Shown: piece after piece, positions 18,258 through 27,837 of the stretch | Layout of the letters: every line of letters begins with the position of its first letter | Position numbering within the stretch: the first letter of the stretch is position 1 | Assembly: GCA_945875585.1 (NCBI GenBank) | Contig: CAMCLK010000006.1 | Coordinates: 49,096 to 113,095, forward strand | DNA: 64,000 nucleotides | Origin: Candidatus Kuenenia stuttgartensis | GTDB lineage: Bacteria; Planctomycetota; Planctomycetia; Gemmatales; Gemmataceae | Reading direction: 5' to 3' | The notes under the pieces: generated by a model | Seen by the model: only the letters and a program-made list of their open reading frames with translations | Told to the model about the DNA's origin: nothing | The model's database searches: none | Program-made: the position numbers and the translations under genes

Positions 18258-18833
18258 TTAGTCCGAATACAGCATGGCCCTGAGTGTGCTCTGAAATTTG
18301 CGGAGAATGCGCGCAACGGTGCGCGCGCTTAGCCCCCTTCGAAGCCCTATCTGATTATTGGGGAATCCGGCGCGAAAATCGTCAATCACTTCGCGCTCGT
18401 CGGAGTTCAACTCTGAAAGAGCGAATTCCAATATCTCGCCCATCATCGCGATGTCTTCGGGCGTTGGCCCGTTGGCCATGGCGCGCCAGTCGTCCTGGCT
18501 TAATGGCCCGGATGGGTGCCATCGTTTCTGGCGCGTGAGGAATCTGTTCCTATTAAGGCATTTGCGGATGGTGATAATAGAAAGCAGACCGTAAACCATG
18601 TTCCAGTTGCTGAATTCTAACACGCCTTGGTTGAATTGTTTAAAAAACGATTCGAATACAGATATTGCCACGCTTTCAGGATCTATCCGGTTAGCCAATC
18701 TGTTGTCGATATGCTGGTGGGCTAGTCGTGCCAGTTGATCGGCAAAACGTCGATAAACAAGGGTTGCGGCATCTTCGCTTCCCTGTTCGAGACTGTGCAT
18801 GATGCGGTCAAAAGATGAGTCAGTAATACTCAT
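18258..18833 (-). CDS. ECF-type RNA polymerase sigma factor
   Basis: 191 residues. Region 2 lies at about residues 22-95, where the LVYRRFADQLARLA stretch matches sigma-70 region 2.1-2.2, followed by helix segments with IRKCLNR. Region 4 (about 130-188) ends in a helix-turn-helix with LSARTVARILRKFQ. It matches the planctomycete ECF groups encoded next to Ser/Thr kinases. Its ATG overlaps the TGA of the upstream unknown gene as ATGA, and the kinase-WD40 gene lies just beyond, so the three form a signalling operon. No anti-sigma factor with an obvious zinc motif is seen; control by kinase phosphorylation is inferred from context. Confidence 0.88.
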   Translation of the reverse strand: MSITDSSFDRIMHSLEQGSEDAATLVYRRFADQLARLAHQHIDNRLANRIDPESVAISVFESFFKQFNQGVLEFSNWNMVYGLLSIITIRKCLNRNRFLTRQKRWHPSGPLSQDDWRAMANGPTPEDIAMMGEILEFALSELNSDEREVIDDFRAGFPNNQIGLRRGLSARTVARILRKFQSTLRAMLYSD

Positions 18834-19369
18834 GGCTTGATCACATTGTTTTTGGTGGATATGTCTCCCCTAAAGCCGGGCAATGTTGTCTGGCCTGATG
18901 GCGTTACTCCAGTGAGGATGGATCGGCCAATCAAGTCAGTGCACCAATTTATTTTCAAATCGTGTGCCATGGATGAATGCTCTGTCTTGGAAAGCGTGTC
19001 CCATTCCTGAAAACTTCTAGAGTTTTCCCAAAAGGACAGTTGTCGAGCCATGGCCATTTGGAATGCTTGAACAATTGGAGGTTGGTTGGTACTGGATTCC
19101 GCAAATTCGGCCAAATACATGGAAGCGATCGGAGTAGCAATCGCTTTACAGAATGCTAAATTTCCAGCCTGATTGCTGGTTCTTGCTTTGATATCGACTA
19201 CTAGAACAGTGCTTGACAAGCGGTGAAGCGTGAAATCCCGCGCAGGGTTTTCTGGAAGCCCAATCATTTCTTGGTCGTCTTCTGTTAGCAAGCGTCCTGT
19301 CACCATGTTCCAGCGAATGGGCGGATGCTCCCCCAGTGTTGCTTCAGCAACCGCTCCATTTCCGATCAA
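18830..19369 (-). CDS. Unknown protein between kinase and sigma factor
   Basis: About 179 residues and no family recognised. It is soluble in character, with a central helical stretch near residues 75-120 and no signal peptide or membrane helix. The start is unclear: the first candidate is TTG at 19369, with an ATG at 19306. The frame is open back to the TAG that ends the kinase gene and is in phase with it, so the region could once have been the kinase C-terminus, or could be reached by readthrough. Its stop overlaps the sigma factor start as ATGA, implying coupling. Its position suggests a link between kinase and sigma factor, for example an anti-sigma or adaptor role, which is inference only. 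Confidence 0.55.
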   Translation of the reverse strand: MIGNGAVAEATLGEHPPIRWNMVTGRLLTEDDQEMIGLPENPARDFTLHRLSSTVLVVDIKARTSNQAGNLAFCKAIATPIASMYLAEFAESSTNQPPIVQAFQMAMARQLSFWENSRSFQEWDTLSKTEHSSMAHDLKINWCTDLIGRSILTGVTPSGQTTLPGFRGDISTKNNVIKP

Positions 19370-19405
19370 TTTGAATTTTTTAATGGTTGTCGGGGAACCC
19401 TTAAG

Positions 19406-22400
19406 CTAAAAATGATCCTGTAGGTAGCCTGATCCAATCCTTCGCAATCCGCGGGTATGTCCAACAAAAACAATGGGGCCCTCTTTTTCGGTAGCGATCT
19501 GGATTGATAGCGTGCTACCAAGCTTGGGAGAATCAACTTCAACGGAAACCATATTCAGATTATAGCGCCAGTCCAGAAAGCCCAGCTGTGTTCTTCCTGT
19601 ATGAAGGCGAAAAGCAAATATCAATTTTTGTGAATCGCTCGAAAACGCGATCCGAAGCAACTCGCAGGCGGGGTTTCTCCATTGGCCAGCCAATGACCAA
19701 TCAGGAAGATTCCATGTGAGAATGCTCCCATCATCGTGGCCAGTAGCCAGAAGTGACCCGTCGGAGTTACTGGTAACACACCTGATCTTACCCGGCGGTT
19801 TTCTAATGAAGTCCGGGTTCCTAGATGTGAGTGGTGAAAATAATTGTCGCCCCGTTGAGGTGTTCCAGCAAATCATTTTTCCGTCGCAATCTACAGTTGC
19901 TATTATCTGTTTTCTGTTAATGGAATGAAATATGGCAATGGATGAGTCATTGGTTGTTTCATTTACCCATAGGGTGTTCCCAGAAGCAACTTCGATAACA
20001 CGGAATGATGTTGGTTTTGCGATATTGGCAGGATGCGCCGTGGCAACGGCAAGCAAACCGCCATCATCACTGAGTGCAATGGCAGTAATTTTTCCTGTTA
20101 ATCCACTCGTGGTAAGTGCGAATCGGCCCGTTCGCTGACGTATTACACGAATCGCTCCATCATTGCAGGGCATGGCCATTGATTGGCCATCGGGTGTCAT
20201 AGCTAAAACATTAACATCTGCCGCGACGTCGTGATAACGCCGATATATTTGCTGTGTCCCGGGAATAGTTACCAAAACTTGGTTTTTGGTGCGGTCGATG
20301 CATGCCAATGAAGAACCGTCCTGACTGGATGCAATTGCTGTTATCGGCCCGGTAGTTTCTGGAAGATAACGTTGCATTGATGTCTTATGGAGATCCCAAA
20401 TGCGTGCGGTACAATCTTCACTGCCTGTGATGGCAAATTGCCCATTATTGCTAACAGCGATTGAGCGAATCACGTCCCTGTGACCTTGCTTTACCCATGA
20501 AACACGCCCTTTGCGCCAGTCCCATGCCGTCAGGCCCATAGTCGCTCCACCTGTTAGCAGCAACTGACTGTCCGGTGTGAATGCAATGCAAAGCACGGCT
20601 TCCCTAGGTGTCTCATAGTTTTGAAGACGCGTAAAATTTTCTGAAATTCCATTTTCTCCCAATCGATAAAGGCGGAGAAGGCCGTCATTCCATGCGATTG
20701 CGAGAACAGATCCATCAGGACTGTATGCCATCGCTGAAACATGGCCGGCAGATTGCCCATGCAAGACGTTGCCGATTCTTTTATCTGTTGCGGCATCATG
20801 AATGGTTACAGTGTTACCACGGGCCAAGGCGAGTTGTTTGGTATCTGGAGATATGGCAGTCAAACGGATAGGCCCCAAATTCTTATACAGTGAATGAACT
20901 ACTGTTTTGCGATCCTTTTTATTGGATAAAGATCTGAGAAATAAGGATGATGGCACATCCCGATCAGGAACCATCAGAGAACCAAAACGCCATACTGGGC
21001 CGGTCACAATCATTCCTTGTTCAGTGGATCCTTCATGAATAGAAGCCGATTGTTTCAACCACTGGTTGGATGGTGAACGAGCATACACACGGACAGAACC
21101 ACGACTCCAAATGGCAACTTCCGAGCCAAGTGGCGAGAATTGGATTGAAGTAATGGCTCCGTTTACCTGTTTTGGATGATCGATCAAAAAAGATGCATTG
21201 CACATGTCGTAAACACGCACATTTCCTTGAGCATCTCCAGACATAATGGTTTGTCCATCCGGGCTTATAGCGACGGCCGAAACATTAAATCGATGTCCAA
21301 ATAGTGCTATTTGATTATCATTGAAGCGCGAATAAAGAAAGTTATATTCGGGGCCTCTCAGATCCCAGCGGCAATCATCCATATTGTTGAAAGTTATTTC
21401 CGGGCGTTGTACTTCCCATGCTCGTTCCGCCGCCTGTAATTGATTGGCATAAACAAGTTTTTCTGCGCGATTCCGCTGGAAATCAGATCTGGCGCGTTCG
21501 ATTTCCGCCAGTTGTGTTTTGGTATCTGCCCGCTTCTTTTCATTTTCAGCTTCAGTGGCTCTTGTGGCGGCGATCTCACGTTCGTTCAATGCCCATATCC
21601 CAAAAACTCCAGAGATTGTCGCCGCGGTGAGCAATGTCAAACAGATGGCGAACATCGCGCTAGATACGATCTGATTACGGCGAATCCACTTGGATACCCG
21701 TCCAAACACGCTTGGTTTTTGGATTGAAAGCGGGCGGTGATTGACCCAGGCCAACAGGTCTTGTTCCAAGGATTCCGCAGAGCTATATCGATCCTCGGGC
21801 GCCTTTTCAAGGCATTTGAGGCATATTTGCTCTAATTCAACCGGTATTTTTCGGTTGATGGATTGCGGGCGTTCTGGAATATCATAACGGATCGCATGCA
21901 GCACCTCAAGATTGTCCGTCGCGTTGAATGGCCGTTTTCCCGTCAGGCACTCGTACAGGATTGCCCCCAAGGCCCACACATCCGCCGTTGGCCCAACAAA
22001 TTTTGCTTTTTTGTCCGCCTGCTCCGGCGCCATATATGCCGGTGTACCCATCAAAATCTGCGTGCGTGTTATGTCTGAATTAGTGCATTTGGCCAAGCCG
22101 AAATCAATGATTTTGGGAACGCCATTTTCATCAAATAAGATGTTTCCAGGTTTGAGGTCTCGGTGCACCATTCCAAGGCTGTGCGCGTGATGAATGCCGG
22201 ATGCCAGAGAACTGACCAAGCTGGCCGCTTCTTCTGGCTTCAATGGTCCATCAGTCAATCGGTTCGCCAATGTTCCGCCGGCAAGATATTCCAAGGCTAG
22301 AAATGGTGATTCTCCGGGCGTTGCCCCATAATCGTATATCTGAACTATATTGGGGTGCCTAATAGTGCCTATCAGTTCGGCTTCTGCCAAAAACCTGATG

Positions 22401-22936
22401 GTGTCACGTGGTTCTGAATCGGTGTCTTCTGTGCGCAGGGTTTTCAGTGCAACCAATCTGTTTAGCGACGCTTGGCGCGCCAGATAAACCGTGCTCATGC
22501 CACCTCGGCCGACTTCATGCTTTATTTCGTATCCTGATATTACATTGATAGTCTCGGAGACATTGTGTGGTTGTCGGGGGATGGTGTATTGGCTGGGGTA
22601 CTCGCGTGGATTGATGGTTACGCCCGATTGCCGCTTGAGTTGAACATCCTGTTGAATCAGTTGACTCATTATTTCTGGTTGCGTTTCGATTTCAGGAAAT
22701 CGGCTTAGATAATGGCTAAATGGAATGGCTGCACCACGGCGGTGCCGTAGTTCAATATCACTGAGTATCAGTTCCAGAAGCAGATGAATCGAAGAGCCTT
22801 GCGCACCGGTGCGATAATCGTCGATATTGGGAAGCTCGATGTTGCGGAATGCCTTTTCAAACGCCAGAACGATGGAATGGCAACTCATGCGTTCATCCAA
22901 GACTGGCGACTGATTATTCATGATTGGCAAATCCAT
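19406..22936 (-). CDS. Ser/Thr protein kinase with WD40 propellers
   Basis: 1,176 residues from ATG 22936. The longer frame back to 23179 would overlap the upstream gene by 104 bases and carries no domain. After about 130 residues comes a Hanks-type kinase: glycine loop VGRGGMSTVY near 143, catalytic Lys near 165, HRDLKPGN near 258, DFG near 278 and APEQ. One membrane helix lies near 422-449, then a charged coiled-coil linker. The rest is about 11-12 WD40 repeats, enough for two propellers, presumably outside the cytoplasmic membrane. This architecture is typical of planctomycetes. It likely phosphorylates a cytoplasmic target, possibly the neighbouring sigma factor, in response to a signal sensed by the propellers. 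The ligand is unknown. Confidence 0.92.
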   Translation of the reverse strand: MDLPIMNNQSPVLDERMSCHSIVLAFEKAFRNIELPNIDDYRTGAQGSSIHLLLELILSDIELRHRRGAAIPFSHYLSRFPEIETQPEIMSQLIQQDVQLKRQSGVTINPREYPSQYTIPRQPHNVSETINVISGYEIKHEVGRGGMSTVYLARQASLNRLVALKTLRTEDTDSEPRDTIRFLAEAELIGTIRHPNIVQIYDYGATPGESPFLALEYLAGGTLANRLTDGPLKPEEAASLVSSLASGIHHAHSLGMVHRDLKPGNILFDENGVPKIIDFGLAKCTNSDITRTQILMGTPAYMAPEQADKKAKFVGPTADVWALGAILYECLTGKRPFNATDNLEVLHAIRYDIPERPQSINRKIPVELEQICLKCLEKAPEDRYSSAESLEQDLLAWVNHRPLSIQKPSVFGRVSKWIRRNQIVSSAMFAICLTLLTAATISGVFGIWALNEREIAATRATEAENEKKRADTKTQLAEIERARSDFQRNRAEKLVYANQLQAAERAWEVQRPEITFNNMDDCRWDLRGPEYNFLYSRFNDNQIALFGHRFNVSAVAISPDGQTIMSGDAQGNVRVYDMCNASFLIDHPKQVNGAITSIQFSPLGSEVAIWSRGSVRVYARSPSNQWLKQSASIHEGSTEQGMIVTGPVWRFGSLMVPDRDVPSSLFLRSLSNKKDRKTVVHSLYKNLGPIRLTAISPDTKQLALARGNTVTIHDAATDKRIGNVLHGQSAGHVSAMAYSPDGSVLAIAWNDGLLRLYRLGENGISENFTRLQNYETPREAVLCIAFTPDSQLLLTGGATMGLTAWDWRKGRVSWVKQGHRDVIRSIAVSNNGQFAITGSEDCTARIWDLHKTSMQRYLPETTGPITAIASSQDGSSLACIDRTKNQVLVTIPGTQQIYRRYHDVAADVNVLAMTPDGQSMAMPCNDGAIRVIRQRTGRFALTTSGLTGKITAIALSDDGGLLAVATAHPANIAKPTSFRVIEVASGNTLWVNETTNDSSIAIFHSINRKQIIATVDCDGKMICWNTSTGRQLFSPLTSRNPDFIRKPPGKIRCVTSNSDGSLLATGHDDGSILTWNLPDWSLAGQWRNPACELLRIAFSSDSQKLIFAFRLHTGRTQLGFLDWRYNLNMVSVEVDSPKLGSTLSIQIATEKEGPIVFVGHTRGLRRIGSGYLQDHF

Positions 22937-23075
22937 CCCAATAATAATCTTTCGTGTTATTGTGGCTGTTTTTTCAACCACTGCAAATAGGCTCTCGGAA
23001 AAATTGGTGCGCCACAGTTTGTTACGAATTGTATCAAACGAAACTGTTCCAGCAGGGGCTTTGTCGCGAATTAAA

Positions 23076-24662
23076 TTATGTAGTATGCGGTGGCATGGCT
23101 TCTTCAGAAAGCAGTGCCAAGGCTTCCCGAGCATGGTGCGCCACGATGGCATCGGATGCGTCCGCGCGGGCATCAACATCCGGCCATAAAAGGGTCAGAT
23201 TCTCTTCGGCGACTGCCTGTATGCTTAGGAGGGCTTGTTGAGGATCTTGGCTGCCTAAGCCTTTACGGAAGATATCGAGGCTCGCACGTTCACCCAGACG
23301 CGCAAGTGCTGCTCTGGCAGCAAATCGGACACTCGGGTCGGCGTCCTTTCGTGCTTTTGCCAAACCTGTTCGTACCTTTTCCAGAGCGATCGGTTCTTGC
23401 CAGCCAAGACTGCTTACCGCAGCTGTTCGAATACCCGGTTCCGGATCATTGGCGGCTAAGAGAAGTAGTTCCTCAACTTCTGCTGAGGCATGGCCCCGTA
23501 GGGAGCGCAGAACAGCAACATAAGGAAAGGGCTTGCCATCTTCTGGTCGGGGTGCTGGGGCTCGGCGCATCTGTGCGCGCAAGTTCACATCAATGTGGCC
23601 TTGCACCCACATTTCCAAAAACCGTCCTGTTTGTTCATCGTGTGATCGAGCCAGTACGGCAATCGCCAAGTCCTGGTGCTGTATTCGCCCGGATGTCAGC
23701 AGGGGAATGAGCCAACGCGCTGCGTCTGCGCGAATGTCGTGGAGGGCTAAGAGAATTCGCCGTTCGATAGCCGGGTCCTCCACTGGCAACCGTGCAGCCA
23801 ATGGTTCAACGCATTGAATCAGGTAGTCGGCGATGCTTTCTTCAAGATTGGAAAGACGGGCCGCTTGCAATTGCCAGGCTTCTTGCTCGTCTTCGTTTGC
23901 TGGCAGAAAAGCCTCATAGGCAGGCAAACGCCGTGTGATGCGGAGTGCTTCCGCAAGGAGTCGGACATTGTCCGGGTCGTCTTGCGCTGGTTGGCTGTCC
24001 CAATGGTGTTCGACCAGTTCCCCCATACGGGCCTCTGCAAGGCGTGACGGTTCAAGTCCTTGGCGCAAACCTTCCAAGGCCCGACGCAAGACCCTGCACG
24101 CTTGCGGATTTAGCGGATGATCTGGAAATTTTAGGAGGCCGCCAAAACCAGTGAAGCTACTCACTTCCGCGGCAAAATAGCTGGAGAGAGGGAGATCGGA
24201 CCCGATTTGATCGGCTAGGCGTACCAGTTTTGGAAGTGCTTGTGTGCGATTCAGGGAGCGTAAACCAGTTGCCAGATCGAGCCAATACCAAATTTGCTCT
24301 AGAGAGTCTCTGCTGTGGCTAAGATTTAGCTGCCTTTCAAGAAGCCGGCCAGCCGCCAATGTGCCCAATTCTGTCAGTGCGTGGACATGGATGACAAATC
24401 CCATACCGGGGCGGATGAGTGCTTCCGCGGCCCGAATTTCGCCTTTGTCCAGCAGACGGCGGAACCTCTCGCGTGAGCGGTTGACCGCTTGTTGATCGAT
24501 CGACTCGCCTTGAAAGATTTCAAAATGCTGGCGGCTGACACCTGACAGATTGTTGGCGTTCAGGGCCGTTCGTGGGCGAATCATGCGTGCCAATACAAAA
24601 GCCAGCGCGCTGGCTAGCACCAGGCAGACGACCGTCGCAATGACGAGCGCGTGCAACAGCAT
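23076..24662 (-). CDS. Membrane-anchored HEAT-repeat protein
   Basis: 528 residues with one N-terminal membrane helix (about residues 5-27) and an otherwise helical body. The last 200 residues form HEAT/PBS-lyase-like repeats, for example the units around GIRTAAVSSLGW and SVRFAARAALARLG. No catalytic motif is seen. It starts 9 bases after proA and closes the long operon; 139 bases separate it from the kinase gene. Scaffolding or protein binding is the usual role of such repeats, but the partner is unknown. Confidence 0.65.
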   Translation of the reverse strand: MLLHALVIATVVCLVLASALAFVLARMIRPRTALNANNLSGVSRQHFEIFQGESIDQQAVNRSRERFRRLLDKGEIRAAEALIRPGMGFVIHVHALTELGTLAAGRLLERQLNLSHSRDSLEQIWYWLDLATGLRSLNRTQALPKLVRLADQIGSDLPLSSYFAAEVSSFTGFGGLLKFPDHPLNPQACRVLRRALEGLRQGLEPSRLAEARMGELVEHHWDSQPAQDDPDNVRLLAEALRITRRLPAYEAFLPANEDEQEAWQLQAARLSNLEESIADYLIQCVEPLAARLPVEDPAIERRILLALHDIRADAARWLIPLLTSGRIQHQDLAIAVLARSHDEQTGRFLEMWVQGHIDVNLRAQMRRAPAPRPEDGKPFPYVAVLRSLRGHASAEVEELLLLAANDPEPGIRTAAVSSLGWQEPIALEKVRTGLAKARKDADPSVRFAARAALARLGERASLDIFRKGLGSQDPQQALLSIQAVAEENLTLLWPDVDARADASDAIVAHHAREALALLSEEAMPPHTT

Positions 24663-24671
24663 GACAGTTGG

Positions 24672-25937
24672 TCACCCCCGAGTATGGCCGTTTCCCCGAA
24701 CAATATATTTATAGGAGGTGAGCTCCCTCAGACCGCAAGGGCCTCGGGCATGGAATTTTCCAGTGCTGATGCCGATTTCAGCTCCTAGTCCCATCTCACC
24801 GCCATCATGCAAGCGTGTGCTTGTATTGACCAGCACTGCCGCAGCATCAATGGTGCGCGCAAAGCGATTGGCGATGATGTTGTTCGCGGTGATGATGGCT
24901 TCGGAGTGGCCTGATCCGTGAGCAGCTATGTGGGCAATTGCATCTTCTGGCCCGTCAACCAGTTTGACACCCATGATAAGATCGAGGTATTCCCGATCCC
25001 AATCGTCTGAAGTGGCTGGGATAGCGCTTTCCAACAACGGAAGTGCCCTGGGGCAGGCGCGCAACTGCACTCCGCGCGCTTTCAGGGCCGCGCCCAGTTC
25101 TTTGAGGTGGCGATGAGCCCACGATGTGTCAACGAGTAATTTTTCAGCGGAATTACAGGTTCCAGGCCGTTGGCATTTGGAATCGATCACAACGCGGCGT
25201 GCCATGACTGGGTCTGCCGTGGCCTCAACATACACATGGCAGTTGCCATGGTAATGTTTCAGCACCGGCATGCGAGCTTGGGCTTCCACCCGTCGGATAA
25301 GGTCTTCGCCACCCCGTGGAATGACCAGATCGATGGCGTCTGCACGCGCCAGTAGCTGACCCACCAAATCACGGTCTGCCGTGGCTATCATTTGGAGCGA
25401 TTCAAGTGGTAAGCCGGCCTGAACTAGGGCATCCCTGCCAGCGTTGGCCAGTGCGCGGTTGCTTTCTAAGGCCTCGCTGCCGCCCCGAAGGATAATTGCA
25501 TTACCGGCTTTGACGCAAAGGCCCGCGGCATCGGAAGTAACGTTGGGGCGGGATTCATAAATGAAAAAAATAACGCCAAGTGGGACACCGACTTTCTCGA
25601 CACGAATACCGCTTGGTCGGACCTCGACGGCTCGTATTTCGCCCACTGGATCTGGCAGATTCGCGACTTCCCGCAAGGCATGAGCCATTGAAGCCAGTCT
25701 GGAATCGTCGAGCCTTAACCGGTCGCGCATTGCCGAGCTCAATTGGCTGGCGCGATCCATATCTGTCTGGTTGGCTCGAAGGATAGCAGGAGCCTGTATT
25801 TCCAGCGCTTTGGCGTAAAGCTCAAGCCAATGGTTTTTGGAACCGGTGTCTGCCAAGGCCAAATGATGCGCAGCTATCTTGGCCCGGTTGCAGAGAGCCG
25901 CACAGGTGGCTTCAATTGTTTGCTGCGCTGCAACCAT
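24672..25937 (-). CDS. proA: Gamma-glutamyl phosphate reductase
   Basis: 421 residues, the usual ProA length. It reduces gamma-glutamyl phosphate to glutamate semialdehyde with NADPH in proline synthesis. Visible are the aldehyde-dehydrogenase-fold segments ESRPNVTSD and the GNAIILRGGSEA stretch, and QRPGTCNS with the catalytic Cys near residue 259. The ending GLRELTSYKYIVRGNG is diagnostic for ProA. A GGAG box 6 bases before the ATG supports the start. No proB is in the window, so the kinase partner is encoded elsewhere. Its place in the operon with the c-di-AMP cyclase is notable because both relate to osmotic balance. Confidence 0.96.
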   Translation of the reverse strand: MVAAQQTIEATCAALCNRAKIAAHHLALADTGSKNHWLELYAKALEIQAPAILRANQTDMDRASQLSSAMRDRLRLDDSRLASMAHALREVANLPDPVGEIRAVEVRPSGIRVEKVGVPLGVIFFIYESRPNVTSDAAGLCVKAGNAIILRGGSEALESNRALANAGRDALVQAGLPLESLQMIATADRDLVGQLLARADAIDLVIPRGGEDLIRRVEAQARMPVLKHYHGNCHVYVEATADPVMARRVVIDSKCQRPGTCNSAEKLLVDTSWAHRHLKELGAALKARGVQLRACPRALPLLESAIPATSDDWDREYLDLIMGVKLVDGPEDAIAHIAAHGSGHSEAIITANNIIANRFARTIDAAAVLVNTSTRLHDGGEMGLGAEIGISTGKFHARGPCGLRELTSYKYIVRGNGHTRG

Positions 25938-25981
25938 TTCAGTCTCCGAAGCGGTAAATCATACCCATATCGTCGATATTA

Positions 25982-26977
25982 TCACGGAGCAGGGAGCCCG
26001 CCCAGTGGCTTGGGAGCTGCTTCTACGGGAACCAACTCGAAAGAAACCTTGGCAGGGGGGTCCTGTGCCAGTGTGAAATCGCGAGGCAATTGAATCTGTA
26101 CGGATTCAATGCCGGGTCCTGGAAGGAATCGGCCGCCTGTCAGATCAATATACGCATGAACGCGTGGTGTATCGCCTTGATCTGGCCCTTGGATGCGTAA
26201 CTGGAGCTTCCCGGCACGGTCATCCAGAAATCGGGGCCTTAAGGTAAAATTCGGTGGACACAAAAATTGAACAGGCAGATCGGCAAGCGGGTAAATCCGC
26301 GGCGCTTGCGGATCGATGCGTACAACCACACTTTCCGGATCGGGAACAATGGCAATACCATCCACTTCGCGAGGGAGTGGAAGTCTTGCCGGGCGTCCGG
26401 GTGTTAGACCCATGAATCCCAGTTCGTCGCGGCTTGGCAAAATGACCGAGAGCTCAAAAAGTCGTTCCAGCAGGTCTCGAGGGGCCCTCACCTTGACCGT
26501 TTCGGGAATGATGCGCAGCCTGGGTTCCAGATCTTTGCTGGTTTCAATGCGCACCTTAACCACTTTGTCTCCCAAGCGGCTCAGCATGACTCCAATTCGG
26601 TTGCGACCCTCCACTGGAAGTACTGTGACCCCGGCCGGCACACGGAGATCTGTTGCTTCCACGCGCACCGAGTCTTCTACACGATTGCGTTCCAGTTGGT
26701 CTTCAGGGAGAGCGTAGTCGACTGTGGCTGACAGCTCATTGCGGCTGATGGCTTCCTGCAGTTCACGCAACTTGTTGGGCGGCCCCGTGAAACTCACACG
26801 AACCTGTCCCACGGCTGGGCTTTCAAGCCGATATGAATCGGCCAATCCGGGAGCCAGTCGAACTGTTACCGGAACAACAATGTTATCGAGGATCTCCCTT
26901 TCGCGACTGCGGGCATACAACCACACAAACAGTCCCAAGGCAAACGCTAGGCCGAAAGTCAGCAGCCGATCGGTCAT
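25982..26977 (-). CDS. cdaR: YbbR-domain protein, CdaR-like
   Basis: 331 residues from ATG 26977, which overlaps the cdaA stop as ATGA; a longer reading would run deep into cdaA and lacks family similarity. A single N-terminal membrane helix (about residues 4-18) is followed by extracytoplasmic YbbR-like beta repeats containing VRVSFTGPPNKL and similar strands. In many bacteria CdaR is encoded after CdaA and modulates the cyclase through membrane contact; the order here fits. The symbol rests mostly on gene order plus repeat pattern. Confidence 0.8.
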   Translation of the reverse strand: MTDRLLTFGLAFALGLFVWLYARSREREILDNIVVPVTVRLAPGLADSYRLESPAVGQVRVSFTGPPNKLRELQEAISRNELSATVDYALPEDQLERNRVEDSVRVEATDLRVPAGVTVLPVEGRNRIGVMLSRLGDKVVKVRIETSKDLEPRLRIIPETVKVRAPRDLLERLFELSVILPSRDELGFMGLTPGRPARLPLPREVDGIAIVPDPESVVVRIDPQAPRIYPLADLPVQFLCPPNFTLRPRFLDDRAGKLQLRIQGPDQGDTPRVHAYIDLTGGRFLPGPGIESVQIQLPRDFTLAQDPPAKVSFELVPVEAAPKPLGGLPAP

Positions 26978-27837
26978 TTGTCGTCCCTCGGATAGGTGGG
27001 ATCCCGTTTGGGCAGTGCCGCCATAACAAGTGACTTGCGCGCAGGCGGCACAGTAGGGCGTGCGGCGAGGCATTCTGCCATCCTGCGGGATACACGTTCA
27101 CGATCAACGGCTTCAAGTTTGCCCTCAAAAACAATCGAAATCCTGCCTGTTTCTTCGCTGACAACCAGAACAAGCGCGTCGGTCTCTTCACTGACGCCCT
27201 GAGCTGCCCGGTGTCTCATTCCATGTTGGTGGGGAGTCAATTCTGAAGGCGCTCCAAGTGGCAATTGGCAACCAGCCGCCAGCAGACGAGACCTTTGCAC
27301 AATAACAGCGCCATCATGCAGCGGGTTATTCTTAAAAAACACTGAATGCAGCAGGGGAACGCTTAGTTCGGCGTCTAATCGCGTTCCAGTTTCCACCAGC
27401 GCATCGAGCGATTCTTCACGCTCAATAACGATGAGAGCACCAATTCCTTGCCGCGACAGCAGCGTCGCGGCATCGGCAAGCGTGTCGGCGATTGGGTGGG
27501 AACGCGCAGGCGCGAACGCGCGGAGCAGGGGGTAACGACCCAGAACGAGCAGACCACGTCGCAGTTCGGGCTGAAAGATGATCACCAACGCCAAGACACC
27601 TGTGGTGAACAGGTAATCGAGCACCTTTCCAACAACCGTCAGATCGAGCGCAGCCACGATGGTCTGTGCCACAAGGAAGACAATAACAACAAGCAGGGAG
27701 AGGCCGCGCACCAGTCCCGCACTGCGCGTTCGGCCCAGCAAACGAAGAGCCCCATAAACTGCCAGTGTCAAAAGCAGCACTTCGATGGCGTCACGCCAGC
27801 CGAACGATTCAAATACATTCAGCCACCGGTCGAACAT
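26974..27837 (-). CDS. cdaA: Diadenylate cyclase (c-di-AMP synthase)
   Basis: 287 residues. Three membrane helices (about residues 15-95) precede a DAC domain. The DGA motif (HDGAVIV, near residue 175) and the RHR motif (GMRHRAAQGVSEETDAL, near 205) that bind ATP are intact, so the enzyme should be active and make c-di-AMP from two ATP. The protein is membrane-bound with a cytoplasmic catalytic domain. It overlaps folP upstream by 19 bases and is coupled to the cdaR-like gene downstream. An extended C-terminal tail of about 25 residues is unassigned. Confidence 0.95.
   Translation of the reverse strand: MFDRWLNVFESFGWRDAIEVLLLTLAVYGALRLLGRTRSAGLVRGLSLLVVIVFLVAQTIVAALDLTVVGKVLDYLFTTGVLALVIIFQPELRRGLLVLGRYPLLRAFAPARSHPIADTLADAATLLSRQGIGALIVIEREESLDALVETGTRLDAELSVPLLHSVFFKNNPLHDGAVIVQRSRLLAAGCQLPLGAPSELTPHQHGMRHRAAQGVSEETDALVLVVSEETGRISIVFEGKLEAVDRERVSRRMAECLAARPTVPPARKSLVMAALPKRDPTYPRDDK

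Noticed and set aside
22937..23179. Longer kinase protein starting at 23179
   Set aside because: It would overlap the HEAT-repeat gene by 104 bases; those residues show no domain, and ATG 22936 begins a normal kinase N-terminus.
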